A DNA stretch of 64,000 nt from Mangifera indica (GCF_011075055.1 NC_058137.1:26397463-26461462), one strand, 5' to 3'. Counted from the stretch's first letter, positions 23,569 through 35,690 are shown. Notes: generated from the sequence alone by a model not told the origin. Program-made: numbers and translations.

Positions 23569-23840
23569 CCACGTGTCAACACCTCCTTCTTTTCTGTTTA
23601 TCCACCTGTCGATCTATCAATGGCTTCGTTCCAGCTGGCGTCATCGCCAGCTTTGCATCTCCTCCGTCTAACTCGTACTCTTTTTCTATACACTGCATGA
23701 ATTCGCCTACCTGTGCGTTTACTTAATGACTAATTTACCCCTTACTTCACGTGTCACCATCCTATTGGTGGATTTAAACACGCTGGTTGTATTTAATCCT
23801 ACCCACCTACCGCAGTCGATTATTCTTTGCTGATATAAAA
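23569..23840 (+). promoter_or_regulatory. Promoter of the second NAC gene, two ABRE/G-box cores and TATA
   Basis: CCACGTGTC lies at 23569-23577 and CACGTGTC at 23748-23755. Both carry the ACGTGTC ABRE core. A TATA box (TATAAAA) at 23834-23840 is about 130 bp before the conserved start codon. ABA-linked expression would suit a NAC of the senescence/embryogenesis subgroup; that is inference. Confidence 0.6.
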
Positions 23841-23966
23841 GAATGGCCATGGCTACTCTATGCAACCTTCCAAGATTCTTTTATGAAATCCTCTGATAAA
23901 CCCTGTAACTTCAATAACAATAAAGATCTCAAATTTCATTTCTTTTCAATAAGGGTGTGTCCATCC

Positions 23967-25192
23967 ATGGAGAGCACCGACTCGTCGACTGGCTCGCCTC
24001 AGCCGAATCTTCCACCGGGCTTCCGATTCCACCCCACTGATGAAGAGCTCGTCGTTCACTACCTCAAAAAGAAGGCGTCTTCAGCTCCTCTCCCCGTTGC
24101 AATTATAGCAGAAGTTGATTTGTACAAGTTTGATCCATGGGAGCTTCCAGGTTTGTCAATTGTGATGAATTTTATCAACAAATATATGTTATTAGAGATT
24201 GTTTTGATTTTTGTGTTTATGGTTTTTTAGCTAAGGCGACGTTTGGGGAGCAAGAATGGTACTTTTTTAGTCCGAGGGACAGGAAGTATCCAAATGGTGT
24301 GAGGCCAAACAGGGCGGCGACTTCAGGATATTGGAAGGCTACAGGGACGGATAAGCCTGTTTTATCCTCTGCAGGGAATCAGAAAGTTGGTGTAAAAAAG
24401 GCTCTTGTTTTCTATGGAGGAAAGCCTCCGAAAGGGGTGAAAACTAACTGGATTATGCATGAGTATCGTCTTGTTGATAACAAAGTTAACAACAAGCCTC
24501 CTGGATGTGATTTGGGCAACAAGAAAAACTCTTTAAGAGTAATTATAATTCAATTAATCACCTAGTTATTCTGGTTTGACTATTGTGTTTGCTCTCATAA
24601 TGGGTTGTTGGTTTTGGTTTTGTAGCTTGATGATTGGGTGTTATGTCGAATATACAAGAAGAATAACACAACTAGACCAATGAGTATTCATGATAAGGAT
24701 GATTCCATGGAAGAGATTCTTGGGCACATACCGCCGTCGTTGATGGTGGGTGGCCACGAGAACGGGAGGCTGAATCTTCCAACAAAGGGCACCAACTATG
24801 GAACATTGTTAGGAAGTGAGCATAATTTTTTTGAAGGTATGATGAGCCACGGTGGAAGTCTTCATACCAATGTCTCAAGTATTTCTCAGTTGGGTGCTAC
24901 TTCAAGCTCAAAGCCACAGCTGCCTATGGATCACTCTCTGAAAAGAACTCTTCCTTCGATGAATTGGACAGACAACGACGACAACACGACGGCAGGGCCT
25001 CCGGTGAACAGGAAGTTTCATTTAGAAAGCAATGATGCAAGCCTTGAAAGAACAGATGGAAATGGTTCATTTGCAAGTCTTCTCAGCCATCTGCCGCAGA
25101 CAACTCCATTGCACCAGCAATCAATGTTGGGGTCAATGGGAGATGGGATTTTTCGGCATCCGTATCAGCTTCCAGGAATGAACTGGTACTAG
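23967..25192 (+). CDS. NAC056-like: NAC transcription factor, NARS/ANAC056-ANAC018-ANAC025 subgroup
   Basis: The gene has three exons, 23967-24150, 24231-24538 and 24626-25192, with GT-AG introns and consistent phases, giving 352 residues. The NAC domain (about residues 14-176) has [20 protein letters not shown] (A), [10 protein letters not shown] (B), [20 protein letters not shown] and [12 protein letters not shown] (C), [11 protein letters not shown] (D) and [12 protein letters not shown] (E). The N-terminus [12 protein letters not shown] and the C-terminal YQLPGMNWY mark the ANAC056/NARS1, ANAC018/NARS2 and ANAC025 subgroup, whose known members act in seed-coat and embryo development and in senescence or fruit ripening in other species. 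The start is chosen because it matches the family N-terminus, but the frame is open upstream with an in-frame ATG at 23883, which would add 28 residues. AATAAA at 25569-25574 is a possible poly(A) signal. The gene lies about 13.7 kb downstream of the other NAC gene, on the same strand. Confidence 0.95.
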
Positions 25193-26357
25193 TATAAATA
25201 TATTTTATACACTAATGCTTGAGTGGGAAAAAAAAAAAAAAGAACAAAAAACAAAAAAGATTCTTGAGATAAATATATATATAGATTAAAAGATAATTAA
25301 TTAGCTGTGAAACCTTGGACTGTATGGAGATTTTGGTTCGTAGGGAAGAGAGATTAGAGACTCATTAGATGGATATCAATGGCCTTGGGTTTCTTATAAG
25401 TGTTTAGCAAGGTAGCAGCCAGAAGATCATTGGGCGAGGCCATGTATAAATTTAGATAAAATTAAAACTATATATTATATATGATTGATTATTAATACGT
25501 ACAGATTTGCTGGTTATGTTGTAATGCAGAAAGCAAATTGTTGAGAGTGGTTGGTCTTGTTGTAGAAAAATAAAACTGATCAATGTTGTTACTTTGGTTA
25601 ATTTGGATATACAAAACTCTAAATTAAACTTGTCACTGCTTCACATTTCTAGATTATATTACTTTTCTTATAAACAGTTAATTTGCCTATCCTATTACAA
25701 TCTTTTACTGTTTTTCCATTAATTGTATTTATATATAAATAACCCGTGTATCCAGATAATAATTTTAAATTAAAAATCTAATACTATCTAATCATACGAT
25801 GATATATTATTTTAATATATTTAATTAAATATTTAAACTTAGATATTTTCAACAATCGATATATAACATAAACAATGACCGATTTTCTGGGTATGTTGAA
25901 AGTCAGATGCTCATGAAATAAAACTATAAGAAATGGCTTAAAAGAATTGTAAATCTTAGTTTAATTATTCATTGGAATGTAGGCTGATGTTAATAAAGAT
26001 CGACGCTCTTTTCTGCTTGATTTATTCTTTCACAAAATTTGATCCTTTTGTGACATATGCAAACTTGGTTTTTCTGAGATTAACACATGGTGTACCACTA
26101 GCTTCGCTGAAAACAAACTTGGAAAAATTGGTTGAAAATGAGCACGATTATTCACTGATATGACAAAATTGGGGCCATTACGATTTTACTATTTATGATG
26201 ACATTCTCATTTTTGTCAATATGATAATTACTTATAACCAATGACATATTTTTTTTTTGTAACAGTGTGTGGAAAAAATGTCCACCCAGGCATCATTTTC
26301 TAGAACCTGTAGACCTCAAATTTTCAAACCTTAAACCCATGAATCATATACATGATG

Positions 26358-26358
<1 letters not shown>

Positions 26359-26407
<49 letters not shown>
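26359..26407. repeat. Compound palindromic microsatellite (GT)n(AT)n(AC)n
   Basis: GTGTGTGTGT runs into about 16 AT units and then ACACAC. The whole block is its own reverse complement and could extrude a cruciform. Confidence 0.9.
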
Positions 26408-26408
<1 letters not shown>

Positions 26409-27357
26409 TTTTCTTTCTTCAAGCTATAATTATTGTAAATCTTAACAAGGACACAGACAAAGGTTGGGATTTAGACAAAACACTTTGATTAATTCAAAGA
26501 CTAAACGATCACTTGGAAACTAAGACAAGTACTTGACGAGAAAGCAGTTATCGGGATTCCGCCATCCGAACATAAAACGTGCTTGTGATTTAGAAAATAT
26601 TTTATTATTAAAAATAATGAAATTATGGGTTTATATTTTTTTTATATAATTTAAATGTGATATATCATTATATAATTAAATTATTTTTAATTAAAAATAA
26701 AATAATATTCAATCACATAATGATATATTATCCGTATATCTAAATTGTATATAAAAATATATATATACATAGTATTATTCTATTAAAAATAAAATATTGT
26801 CACAAATATAGGTCTAGGAAAAAAATACTAATGTATTATTTTACTTAAATATTATATTTATTTAAATTAACATGTCTTACATTAAACTTTTTTTCGTATT
26901 TCCTAAATCATTTTCCATGTCAAAAATAATTTTTTTCATATTATCAAATTATGAAATAAAATAATTAAATTAATTTTTTAATTATTATCTTTCTGACAAT
27001 ATATCTTTTAAAATATTTTAATTGAACATTAAGGGTATTTCTATCCTAAAATTTAATAAGTTTGAATAAAATGATAATAAAAGTAAGGTTATATTGATAA
27101 TTTTTTAAAAATTAAAGTAAATGTATTAATTATATTGTTTTCTATGTTATCCGTCACATCACTGTTAATAATGAAATATTACCAAAACTTTTTATTATTT
27201 AACAAATTGAGCAAGATTTTGATAATAATAAAATAATCAAATATTACTCCAAATCAAACATCCTTAAAGTGTCATATTGATAATTATAGTACTCTCTTTT
27301 AGCGTTGAACATCTATACGTGTTGATAATAAACAATGTAAGACATTTGCAGAGGAAC

Positions 27358-27520
27358 TTGAATTAGGGTTTTCCATTGAGCAATTTCTAGCAAAAAGAGG
27401 GAGAAATTTCAGGACCGGGGAGGCATTTGAAGAGATAAAGTTGAATTAGGGTTTCTCATTGAGCAATTTCTTGCAAAAAGAAGGAGATATTCGGGGATTG
27501 GGGGTCATTATCGTTCGACA
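27358..27520. repeat. Tandem duplication, ~83-bp unit
   Basis: TTGAATTAGGGTTTTCCATT, then GAGCAATTTCTAGCAAAAAG, recurs 83 bp later with a few substitutions (TTGAATTAGGGTTTCTCATT, then GAGCAATTTCTTGCAAAAAG). Each unit goes on through GGAGA to a G-rich tail. No coding frame is evident. Confidence 0.75.
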
Positions 27521-28755
27521 GATTGAAAAGCGCAAAAGGGTGAGTATATTCGATGACCAAACGTCACATAAATTGGCAGCAAATGCTCTTTAAATAAATT
27601 AATGTGCTGACTATCGGGACCATTTTTTTTTATTATTATTATTTTCACTAGCCATCTATCAAGCTCTAAAGGAATCATTATCTTATAACCACACAAATTA
27701 AAGAAGTCTTTAATGACATTCCTTTCCTGGCAAAATGTACAAACCAACTTTACAATTCTTTCCATTCATTGCTGCTTAATTTTGGAATGCCATATTATTC
27801 AATCATAAAATGCGATGTTATCTTAATCCCTTTTTATGGATGATGCTTTTCACTTGCCCGAATCCAAACTCTTCTTCTTCTTTTATCATATTTTTTCATT
27901 TATGCTTCCATAAGCATCTCTCCATTCACATGCTTTCTTTTGTTTCTTCTACCTCCATACCCATTACTTTATAAGAATTTTACACCTTCATTCAATGTAG
28001 AATTTGAATCAATTATTTATTTTATAAACTATTGTTATGATTTCTTGTCAACAAATGATTTACGTAATTTTGAGCTTTGTATTAAAAAGTATGGGGTTTA
28101 AACATATACAGGATTTTAGGGTAGTTTAGTATGGTGCTTGGGATCTATCTATGCTTAATCTGAGAAAGTGTTCCAACAGAGTGTAAACTAAAGTTAACAA
28201 TAAAGATTTGAGAATAATTTGATTTTGAAGAATTATTCAAAGAAGATATAATCCAATTTATAGCTATGAACAATACAACAATTTAGAAATGATCATTTAT
28301 GAGTCATGAGAGGAGGGAGATTAATTAAAGTTATAAATAATAAATAACTTTTCTACTTTTTATTCAATTTTTCTGTCAACTTTAACTACAAAAGTGGATT
28401 TATCTTTTGAGTAATGTTATGTGTACATATTTTTAGTACATAATTCATATACATAATGATGTGTTATCATATAATTATATGATTTTAAAACATATGTCAT
28501 CATATGATAAAAAAATATTCAATCACATGATAACACCTCATCTGTGTACACAAATTATGTACAAAAAATGGGTGCACATAGTTTTATTGTTATCTTTTAC
28601 TTTATCTTATTTTAAAACTTAATTATAATTATATTGTTTTATTATCATTTTCTTTATTTATTCCTTTTTTATTTTTTCTTCTCCCAATCATCACGTACCT
28701 CATTTTCACCACCAAAAACACACTACTCTCATTTGATCTCCATCATTCCTAACTA

Positions 28756-29085
28756 CGTGGGGAATTAGTGGTAAGTGTAAGGAATAGCCTTTATCTCCCA
28801 AAGGTGGCATCGTAGAAATACTGGACATCCAATACCAAGAATCAAGTCATCAACTTTGACTGGCAAAATCACCTCTCTAATGAGCTGGGAAACCATACCA
28901 TTGAATCTTACAAGGGGAGTTGATGTCATTTTAAGGTCTTCTTTGATATGGGAAAGGGTTTAGCAAAGAAATCATGATAGAATAGTATATCAACTCTGCT
29001 GGAGCCTTCAATCATCACTTTTTTGACTGTGTGTTCTCACATTGACATACATCCCACAATTGGAGAGGACTAAATGACAACCTGC
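28756..29085 (-). pseudogene. Ty3/gypsy retrotransposon gag-protease relic
   Basis: Minus-strand translation gives, with shifts, VKKVMIEGSSRVDILFYHDF followed downstream by a segment beginning TPLVRFNGMVSQ and ending LPVKVDDLILGIG. These match the retropepsin region of Ty3/gypsy polyproteins in order, where the usual forms are VLVDNGSSADILF and TPLVGFSG...LPV. Stops and frameshifts interrupt the frame, and no LTRs were found nearby. The stretch up to 29512, including the proline-rich minus-strand frame 29183-29512, may be part of the same relic but is not recognisable. Confidence 0.65.
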
Positions 29086-29599
29086 ATAGACTTTGGAGCC
29101 CTCGTTGCTGCAATCTCTGACTATAACTACTACCAGCAAATTTAAGGTTGTGTTGGAGATGAAATCGATGAAGGTGGGCCAGTCAAATGATTGGACATGT
29201 CAAGCAACCGATTTGTTGGTGAAATACCAATGAGTTCTTGACAACGAAAAGCATGGAAATCGTTTCACCAACCCCAACACACAACCAATTTAGTGTGGTA
29301 GCCATGAAGGAAGAAGCGAAGGAGAGGAGGTGGCAAGAGTAGATGCAGCTTCCAACTGTAAATTTTAGTGGCAACGAGATTTTCCTGGTCTTGACTGAAA
29401 AAAATTTCATGAATATATTCAGGATAGTGGTGTTGTCAATTGTGACAGAGGGCGGTGGTGGCGGTGGCGGGGTGGTGTTAGCAGGGTGTTGATGACAGTT
29501 TGGTCGTACCAACTGTATAATAAATCATGAAATGATAACTCCATCATTTTAATATTATTATAAATATAAATTATAATTATCACAAGAATATTTACACTT

Positions 29600-29636
29600 T
29601 AAAAGTCAAATCTAAAAGTCAAATCTAAAAGTCAAT
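29600..29636. repeat. Short tandem repeat, 13-bp unit
   Basis: AAAAGTCAAATCT repeats about 2.8 times. Confidence 0.8.
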
Positions 29637-29739
29637 TACTAGATTATTTTAATCTTTTTTCTGTTTTGTCCTAAAATTTGATGGAATTCATTCTAAATAA
29701 AAAATATGAGAGACATTTATTTTAATTAAATAAACTAAG

Positions 29740-30650
29740 ACTAGATTTAAATTAAATTGAATTTAAACTTTGATCAACTCAAATTTAACATAGTTTAAAG
29801 GAGTTTAGTTGAAGTTCGATAAGGTTCTCTCAAACTCAGTTCAAGTTTGGTTTTAATAAACTCAACTCAACACAAATATTTATTTAATTTTATACAAATT
29901 CTTACTAAAATCTTTAATATTTTGAACCTATCGATTGTTATATTTAAAAATATATTTTCTCTTATAAAGGACAATATTGAAGAAAAAAATTATTCTTAAA
30001 AGTTGAATGATGCTGGGAAAGATAAAGAGTCAATTTATAATGGGAAGAATTACTGGTTGCAGTGTTTCTTTCCAAAATAGGACTTCAAAAATTTGGGTTT
30101 ATGAGACAATTGGGTTTATGAGAATTGGGTTGAGAGGGGAAATGAATTAGGTTTCAGGGGAGAGATTAAAATGAAGTTTAATTGAAATTACAAAATATTG
30201 GAAAGATAATTAATTCAATTAAACTGGTTTAATTGAATTAATTGATGGCAAAGAATCTCAAGTTCTTTTAGAAAATGAAGGATGATGGGTTTATATATAA
30301 GACATCTCTCTTTTGAATTGAATTGGGGAAACACAGAAAATAGAGATTCACATGGGATGTCATTTTGAATTAATTTTTTTTATTTCTCAAATAATGGTAT
30401 TATTTTTTAAATTTTCTTATTATATTAAAATAACATTATTTTAATATATCTTGATCAAAACAATGTTATTTTGACAATTTTGTTATTGAGTTTGACTATG
30501 TTTTTCAAGTCCACTAAGTTGAATACATCTAAACTTGAGTTCAAACTTGATAATACTATCCCCTAGTTCAAGCTCATTTAAGAGGAACTTGATCGAGCTA
30601 AGGTGAAAAATAAGCTTGAACTAACTCAATTTGAATTTACCTCTGAGATC
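29740..30650. mobile_element. Possible diverged inverted-repeat element
   Basis: The ends hold runs of AACTCAA/TTGAGTT-type motifs (for example TCAAACTCAGTTCAAGTTTG near 29835 and CTTGAGTTCAAACTTGATAA near 30535) in inverted arrangement around an interior without genes. This is the pattern of GAGCTCGA-rich hAT-type foldback elements such as the one at 52829-53126, but much more decayed. Limits are approximate. Confidence 0.35.
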
Positions 30651-33490
30651 AACTAGTATTTGATCTCGTTTTCATCAACTGAAAGATTGATTTATGTTGT
30701 GAAATGAATCTGTGTTCAAGCCTTCTAAAATTCTTGGCAAAACTTTGGCCCATATCCATCTGGAAAGCACACAAACACCAGTTTTTAGATGTGACCCAAA
30801 AATTGACAGATGATTCCCAACCAGATCCAATCATAAATTGATGATACGATGAATTAAGCCCATGTTAATTAATACCAAGGATTAATATTAATTAGTCAAT
30901 TATTTAGCTTCAAATCAGACAATATCATGAATCAGTGGCCAAGATTTGCTTAATCTACAGCTGCAAAATAGTTGGCAATGGGTTGGATTTTAAAGCTGAA
31001 AATAATACATCTGCCCACAATTTGATAGATAGTATTTAAAGAGATTTTAAATTGGAGTAATTATATATGTAATTACATAAATAGATATATATAAATATAT
31101 ACAAAAATATATAAATATATATCTATTAATATATTTAAAATGGTTACGTATAATTTTATTGTTTAAATTAAGCTCAATCTTGCATTAGAGATTGATAAAA
31201 AAAGTGTATAAAATATTTAATAAGGGAAAAGAAACAACTCAAATGCAAACACTCGAAGATAACAAAACTGGTAAAATATTAAAATTTTTATATTAAAAAC
31301 TTGGGTACCATCGGTATGAATTAATCTTCTATTTTGATTCCTTATTTATGTTCAATATGTTTATGATTGAAGAAATCAAAATAGTTATTTGTTTTTGTTA
31401 AAAAAAAAAAAAGAAGAAGAAGAAAAAATTAGATTAAGTCAAATCCTTATCCCCTTAAATAGTGTTTTATACATAAGATAATATGTATTATTATGGAGAT
31501 AATGATTCCTTATCATCTAAATAATGTTAAAGCAATAAGTTCTCCTATTTAAAATTGCAAGACAATAAATTCTCATCATCTGTACAATTTTTTTTTCCAT
31601 AAACTTAAACCCTAATATATCATTCTAAGTAAATGTATCTATCTAATTTTAAAATTTATTTGCAATGATATTATTGGTTGGAAAATCAATCATATTTTCG
31701 TAAATTTAATTCAAGATCAAAATCGCATGTCCGGATTGCGATTCTGCTAGTTAAAATCGATGCATAATGTTTTATGTAGATCCACAACACAATTTGCTCT
31801 TTTGGTAATGCACAAATTTTGTATAGTTTTTTATGTATTATGATTCTCTATAGATACATCAATTGAGTTGGGTCAAATAAAGATTTGATTCAAATCTTAA
31901 AATTCAGGCCTAACCTAACACTATAGTATATCGAGCCTGACTTATGAGCCTTTTAGATTGGGCTATGAACTTTAATATTAGACTCATCGGTTAGCTCTAT
32001 TTGACACTATTTAATGGTTAAAAAAATAAAATGGCAAGAGCTTCAATTGCTTCTACCATAGGCATAATTCTTCAATAGCTATTGCCATTGTTTTTTTTTT
32101 TTTTTGTTTTTTTTTTTATACAGACGAATCCAAATTTTTTTCATTTTTAATTTTATTTACGAATATTTTAATCTTAATTTTTTTCATTATATTTTCAATC
32201 TCATTTTCTTTTATCAACCCTCTCTTAAAAACTGTCTAAATTTGTAAATAATAATTATTTGTGTTTATAATTTTATTTTCATTTCAATTTTATCATTACA
32301 AAATATTATAAATAAATCTAATATCAAATGAATTCAGAAATTTGGACATTGAGAACGAATAAATTAATGGTATGATATATATATTTTATTTATGTTTGTA
32401 ATTATACAGTATGTAAATTAATTTATTTATACTATATTATAAACTTATAATATTTTTTATCATATAAATACGGTATTTATCTACTAAAAGTGAGAGATTA
32501 TAAATAAAATGTTTGAGATACTGTCTTCAATTTTAATAATTAAAAAAAAATTGTTTAAATGAATTAATTCAATTCAATTTTATATATAAAGCTAGATTTT
32601 GGGGTTTAGCCATCACTGTGTGGGCTAAGGCTTCGGGTTTAACCCATAGACATGCCTAGTTCTATAGCAAGATTTTCTTAGAAAAAGGAATATGTCCTTC
32701 TTGTTTGTTTTGTGTATGCCTGGTAAAAATAAGTGGCAATAATTGGGATTTTAAACAGAGTCCCAATTGCCCTCAACTATCATGAGTTGTTAAATGAAAA
32801 TTGAATGAGTCGGATTGACCCATTATAGTTGGATCAAACCCAATATTATTATATATTTTTCTTTATTATTTTTTTATTTCAATCTAACTTTCTCGTCTTT
32901 CTCCCTCTTTTTTATTTGTGCTTTTAGTCCATTTGAACCATTCCTCACTCTTATTTTTCCCCCTCAACACAAAGTCTCCCACAAGTCCCCACCACCAACC
33001 GCAACATCCTTATCTTCTCCATTTTTGTTTTCATTCTCTCACAGCAAGGTTGCAGTTTCTCTTATTTTTTCTGTCTGGTCAATACATACTCTCTTACCAT
33101 CATCAAACTACAACAGCCTTTTTCTGTCATCAACACCACCATTACCATTGTCACCAATATTTATGATGCATATCATATAACTGTCATCATCAATAGATAG
33201 AAATTTATTGTTTTTCAAATTTAAAGAGGAAAATTTGTTGTAATTTTGAGTAATAAACGCATTAAACACAAGGTAATCGAGAAAAATAATTTAATTAAGA
33301 GGAAATAGTCACAGAAAGTGGGTCAAATATAATGGCTTTGGTAAGAATCCACCACCAATGCCAAATTGAAATCCCACTAAATCATTTTTGTTTTTATGCG
33401 GACCAAATGATCAACCAAAACCAAGTCTTCGGTCAGAAGTCTCCAAGCCAGCTCTTTAGAATTTAATAATAAGTCAACCATTCACACACC
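30651..33490. other. Intergenic, AT-rich, no gene recognised
   Basis: Contains poly-T tracts near 32090-32118 and a pyrimidine-rich stretch at 32860-33150 whose plus frames stay open for 80-120 codons by composition only. The sequence at 31870-32040 (GGCCTAACCTAACACTATAG and following) resembles common degraded transposon ends. No gene is supported. Confidence 0.4.
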
Positions 33491-33526
33491 TCCTGTATAA
33501 ACATTAACAATATATAGTCTCCATGC

Positions 33527-33910
33527 ATGAACAATTCTAATTTCGTCCTTCCCTTTACAAAAATGCAAGAATTCCCTCAAAAACAAGCCACCAAAGAGGG
33601 GTTGAATCTTCCTGCAAGATCATCTCTGTTTCTGTCCCAACCTGGAGAAACTTCAACCGGGCCTCGGAGTCGAAGAGCGAGCAGTTTTGCGGTATCTTCT
33701 CCTAGAGCAAGATCGATTTGTACATGTTCAAACCATCCTGGTTCCACCCGGTGCAGCCTCCATGGATACCTGGTCCCGAGGGAGAGGTCGAAGAGTGGAA
33801 ACAAAGAGATCGTAAGACGAGCTTTGGCGCCGTCGAATCGAAGGTTTAGTCTTAGGTGGTGGAATTTCCAGCCGAGGCCTAGCAGGCTTTGTAACATGTC
33901 AATGGCTTAG
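33527..33910 (+). CDS. Small serine-rich plant-specific protein
   Basis: A single-exon frame of 127 residues. An internal Met at 33563 would give 115. Order of parts: a Gln/Lys/Pro N-terminus, a Ser/Arg-rich stretch (residues 43-63), the Cys motif SICTCSNHPGSTRCSLHGY (Cys 65, 67, 76), a basic linker, and the conserved tail RRALAPSNRRFSLRWWNFQP then RPSRLCNMSMA. The spaced CxC...HPGS.RC.LH plus RRAL.P...R...RWWNF matches the plant family annotated as serine-rich protein-like. Its biochemical role is unknown. TATA-like TATAA lies near 33495-33500 and ATATATAG near 33509, just upstream of the first ATG. High GC and a conserved tail make it a real gene. The opposite-strand frame (33577-33897) is a shadow. 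Confidence 0.75.
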   Translation: MNNSNFVLPFTKMQEFPQKQATKEGLNLPARSSLFLSQPGETSTGPRSRRASSFAVSSPRARSICTCSNHPGSTRCSLHGYLVPRERSKSGNKEIVRRALAPSNRRFSLRWWNFQPRPSRLCNMSMA

Positions 33911-34501
33911 TTGAATCATCAGCCAAAAGGGTGTTCTTCTATGTAAATCAACACAGTTTAAGTCGTTTTATGCTTTGAATTTTTGGCCCGGATGTATATT
34001 GAATTTGTACTTGTGAATATGTAATCGAATATTAGTTATAAATTCCTGAATCTACTTTCTGGTCATGGCCACCCTGTCCTCTAAGCTGCCTCAACTGCTC
34101 TGTTCTTCTATGCCTTATTGCAACTAGTATAGTATTAAAGGCTGGGATCTGGTATACGAAAAAAGCATCTCAGCCAACTGCGTCTTTTCTTCTTTCACAA
34201 ACATTGACTTTTTGATTGGAATCTTGTAAAATTTCCCATCATTATAGAGTTATAATATTCAATTCATCAATGGCATTTGAAACTTTAGACAGTGTAAACT
34301 TCAAAAATAAGCTCTGATATAGAAATTGACAGCTACCCTCCATTATGGAGTCCAAAAATTGGTACATCTCAAGGAAAGTAAATTCACAAATGGGCTGTGA
34401 GAAATGCCCAGCAAAAACAAGGATCTCATATTTATGGGAAAGCCAACGTATCACAGTCAAGTTTACTTAAGAAATTAGTTTTATGGTTTTCAATATTGCT
34501 T
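33911..34501. other. Probable convergent 3' UTRs
   Basis: Between the plus-strand serine-rich gene and the candidate minus-strand exons. A minus-strand open frame at 34242-34460 shows no relatives and is better read as 3' UTR of the candidate minus-strand gene. Confidence 0.35.
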
Positions 34502-35007
34502 TCATAATAACAACTGTCTAGGTTGAAGATTAATGTCCTCTGTTATTTCGGCAGCTTTATATTTTAAAAATTGGTTACTGGATAAAGCAGCAATCGTTTC
34601 ACTCACAGTTTCTGCTTTGTTTTCACTAAATTTACTCCTGTTAAGGATAAAAAAGAGAAAAAGGATAAACATCTGGATTAAGAAGTACAGGGGAATCTAT
34701 TGTTTAGATCAAATATTTTGTTCAATTACCTTAGGAGGAGTCATAGACTGAGAACTGGATGTGGCTTCTGTAGGTGCTTCAGCTATTCTTGCTTTTGAAT
34801 AACTGTGAAGGAGAAAGGGCTGTCAAAGTCTAATATAGAACCAGTCAAAATATACATGTCATATCAGCAAGCTGTGACATTTTGGACTCATGATGTGTAT
34901 AAGCTTAGACCTTTGTGTGGGGCAGACTTGGACAAGGAGAAGCTTTAGTTAATTACTGCCTAAGATTTCTTAACTCGCCGGGTACCTCAGCCCCTATAAA
35001 GCAGGTA
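34502..35007 (-). CDS. Candidate terminal exons of an unrecognised gene (5' part missing)
   Basis: Three minus-strand exons fit together. Exon 34957-35007 has acceptor CCTTTAG and donor CA|GTAATT and includes the peptide GAEVPGELRNLRH. Exon 34730-34802 has acceptor TTCACAG and donor AAG|GTAATT and encodes YSKARIAEAPTEATSSSQSM then TPPK. Exon 34502-34672 has acceptor AATCCAG, begins MFILFLFFIL and ends PRQLLL then stop. All phases join (2/1, then 0/0) with no stop, giving about 98 residues. The last exon starts with a hydrophobic run that could be a membrane segment. I do not recognise the family. Just upstream (35080-35690) lies a Ty3/gypsy relic on the same strand, so the gene may have been truncated by insertion or be a pseudogene. 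Chance joining of random frames is possible, hence the low confidence. Confidence 0.35.
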
Positions 35008-35079
35008 CTAAAGGATTAACAAATTGTCAAATCAACTATTTTTAATGTGACCGGTCGATATTACTTAAGAATAGTTATG

Positions 35080-35690
35080 ATATATGTTTGGTTTGATCTA
35101 GATTGAGTCTTTCATATGACTTCAATATATCCCTATAGTAACCTAGGAGACCCAAAAATTTCTTAAAGATTTAGTGAGGGGGGTATATGCTGTTGGATGT
35201 TATGGATTTTACTTGGGTCTATTGCTACTCCCTTTTCTGAAATGGCATTCCCTAAACACTTGACTGTGACATACCAAATGCACATTTTGATTTTCTATCC
35301 AAGAACTGATTTGAACTTATTTTGTTGTCTAACACTTCCAACACTAATAGCAATTGCTCCAAGTGCTTCCCCCAAATCATAATGGTAGACTTAAAATGTT
35401 TTTGAAGAATACTAGAACAAATTTTCTCAAAAAAGGCTTAATTTATCATTCATTAAGCTTTGAAAAGTTGATGAAGCATTACTTAAGTCAAAAAGCATAA
35501 CTAAGAATTCGTAATGACTTCCATGAGTTTTGAAAGCTATCTTGTGAACATGTGTGGCATGAACTTTAATTGATGATAAATGTTCTGCTTTCAATAATTC
35601 ATCAATAATATGGATGGAAAACTTATCTTTATAGTAATTGTATTTAAGGCCCTGTGATCAATACACATTAGGGGTGAAAAGGAGACATAA
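35080..35690 (-). pseudogene. Ty3/gypsy reverse transcriptase relic
   Basis: Read on the minus strand from 35690 downwards, segments match gypsy reverse transcriptase in order: MCIDHRALKYN near the start of the catalytic domain, then YYKDKFSIHIIDELL, HKIAFKTHGSHYEFLVMLFD (the fingers/palm region before the active site), TFQSLMND, and near 35200 GVAIDPSKIHNIQ, which corresponds to the connection before RNase H. Several in-frame stops and shifts, and loss of the YxDD-type active-site segment, show it is dead. No LTRs were identified. It lies between CYP37 and the candidate exons at 34.5-35.0 kb. Confidence 0.75.

Larger units (their letters stand above)
25193..28755. other. Intergenic with MITEs, a tandem duplication and microsatellites
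   Basis: The first ~380 bases are probably 3' UTR. MITE-family copies lie at about 25735-25860, 26625-26785 and 28418-28586. An 83-bp tandem duplication lies at about 27358-27520. The minus-strand frame 27508-27765 has no relatives I recognise. Confidence 0.45.

Noticed and set aside
9021..25192. Possible miR164 target sites in the NAC genes
   Set aside because: I saw no miR164-complementary site in either coding sequence, and these subgroups are not the usual targets.
32815..33180. Two plus-strand frames of 82-121 codons
   Set aside because: Pyrimidine-rich DNA gives Ser/Phe/Leu/His/Pro strings without stops. No domain is recognised.
33577..33897. Minus-strand frame opposite the serine-rich gene
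   Set aside because: Antisense shadow of a compositionally biased coding exon; the plus frame carries the conserved family motifs.
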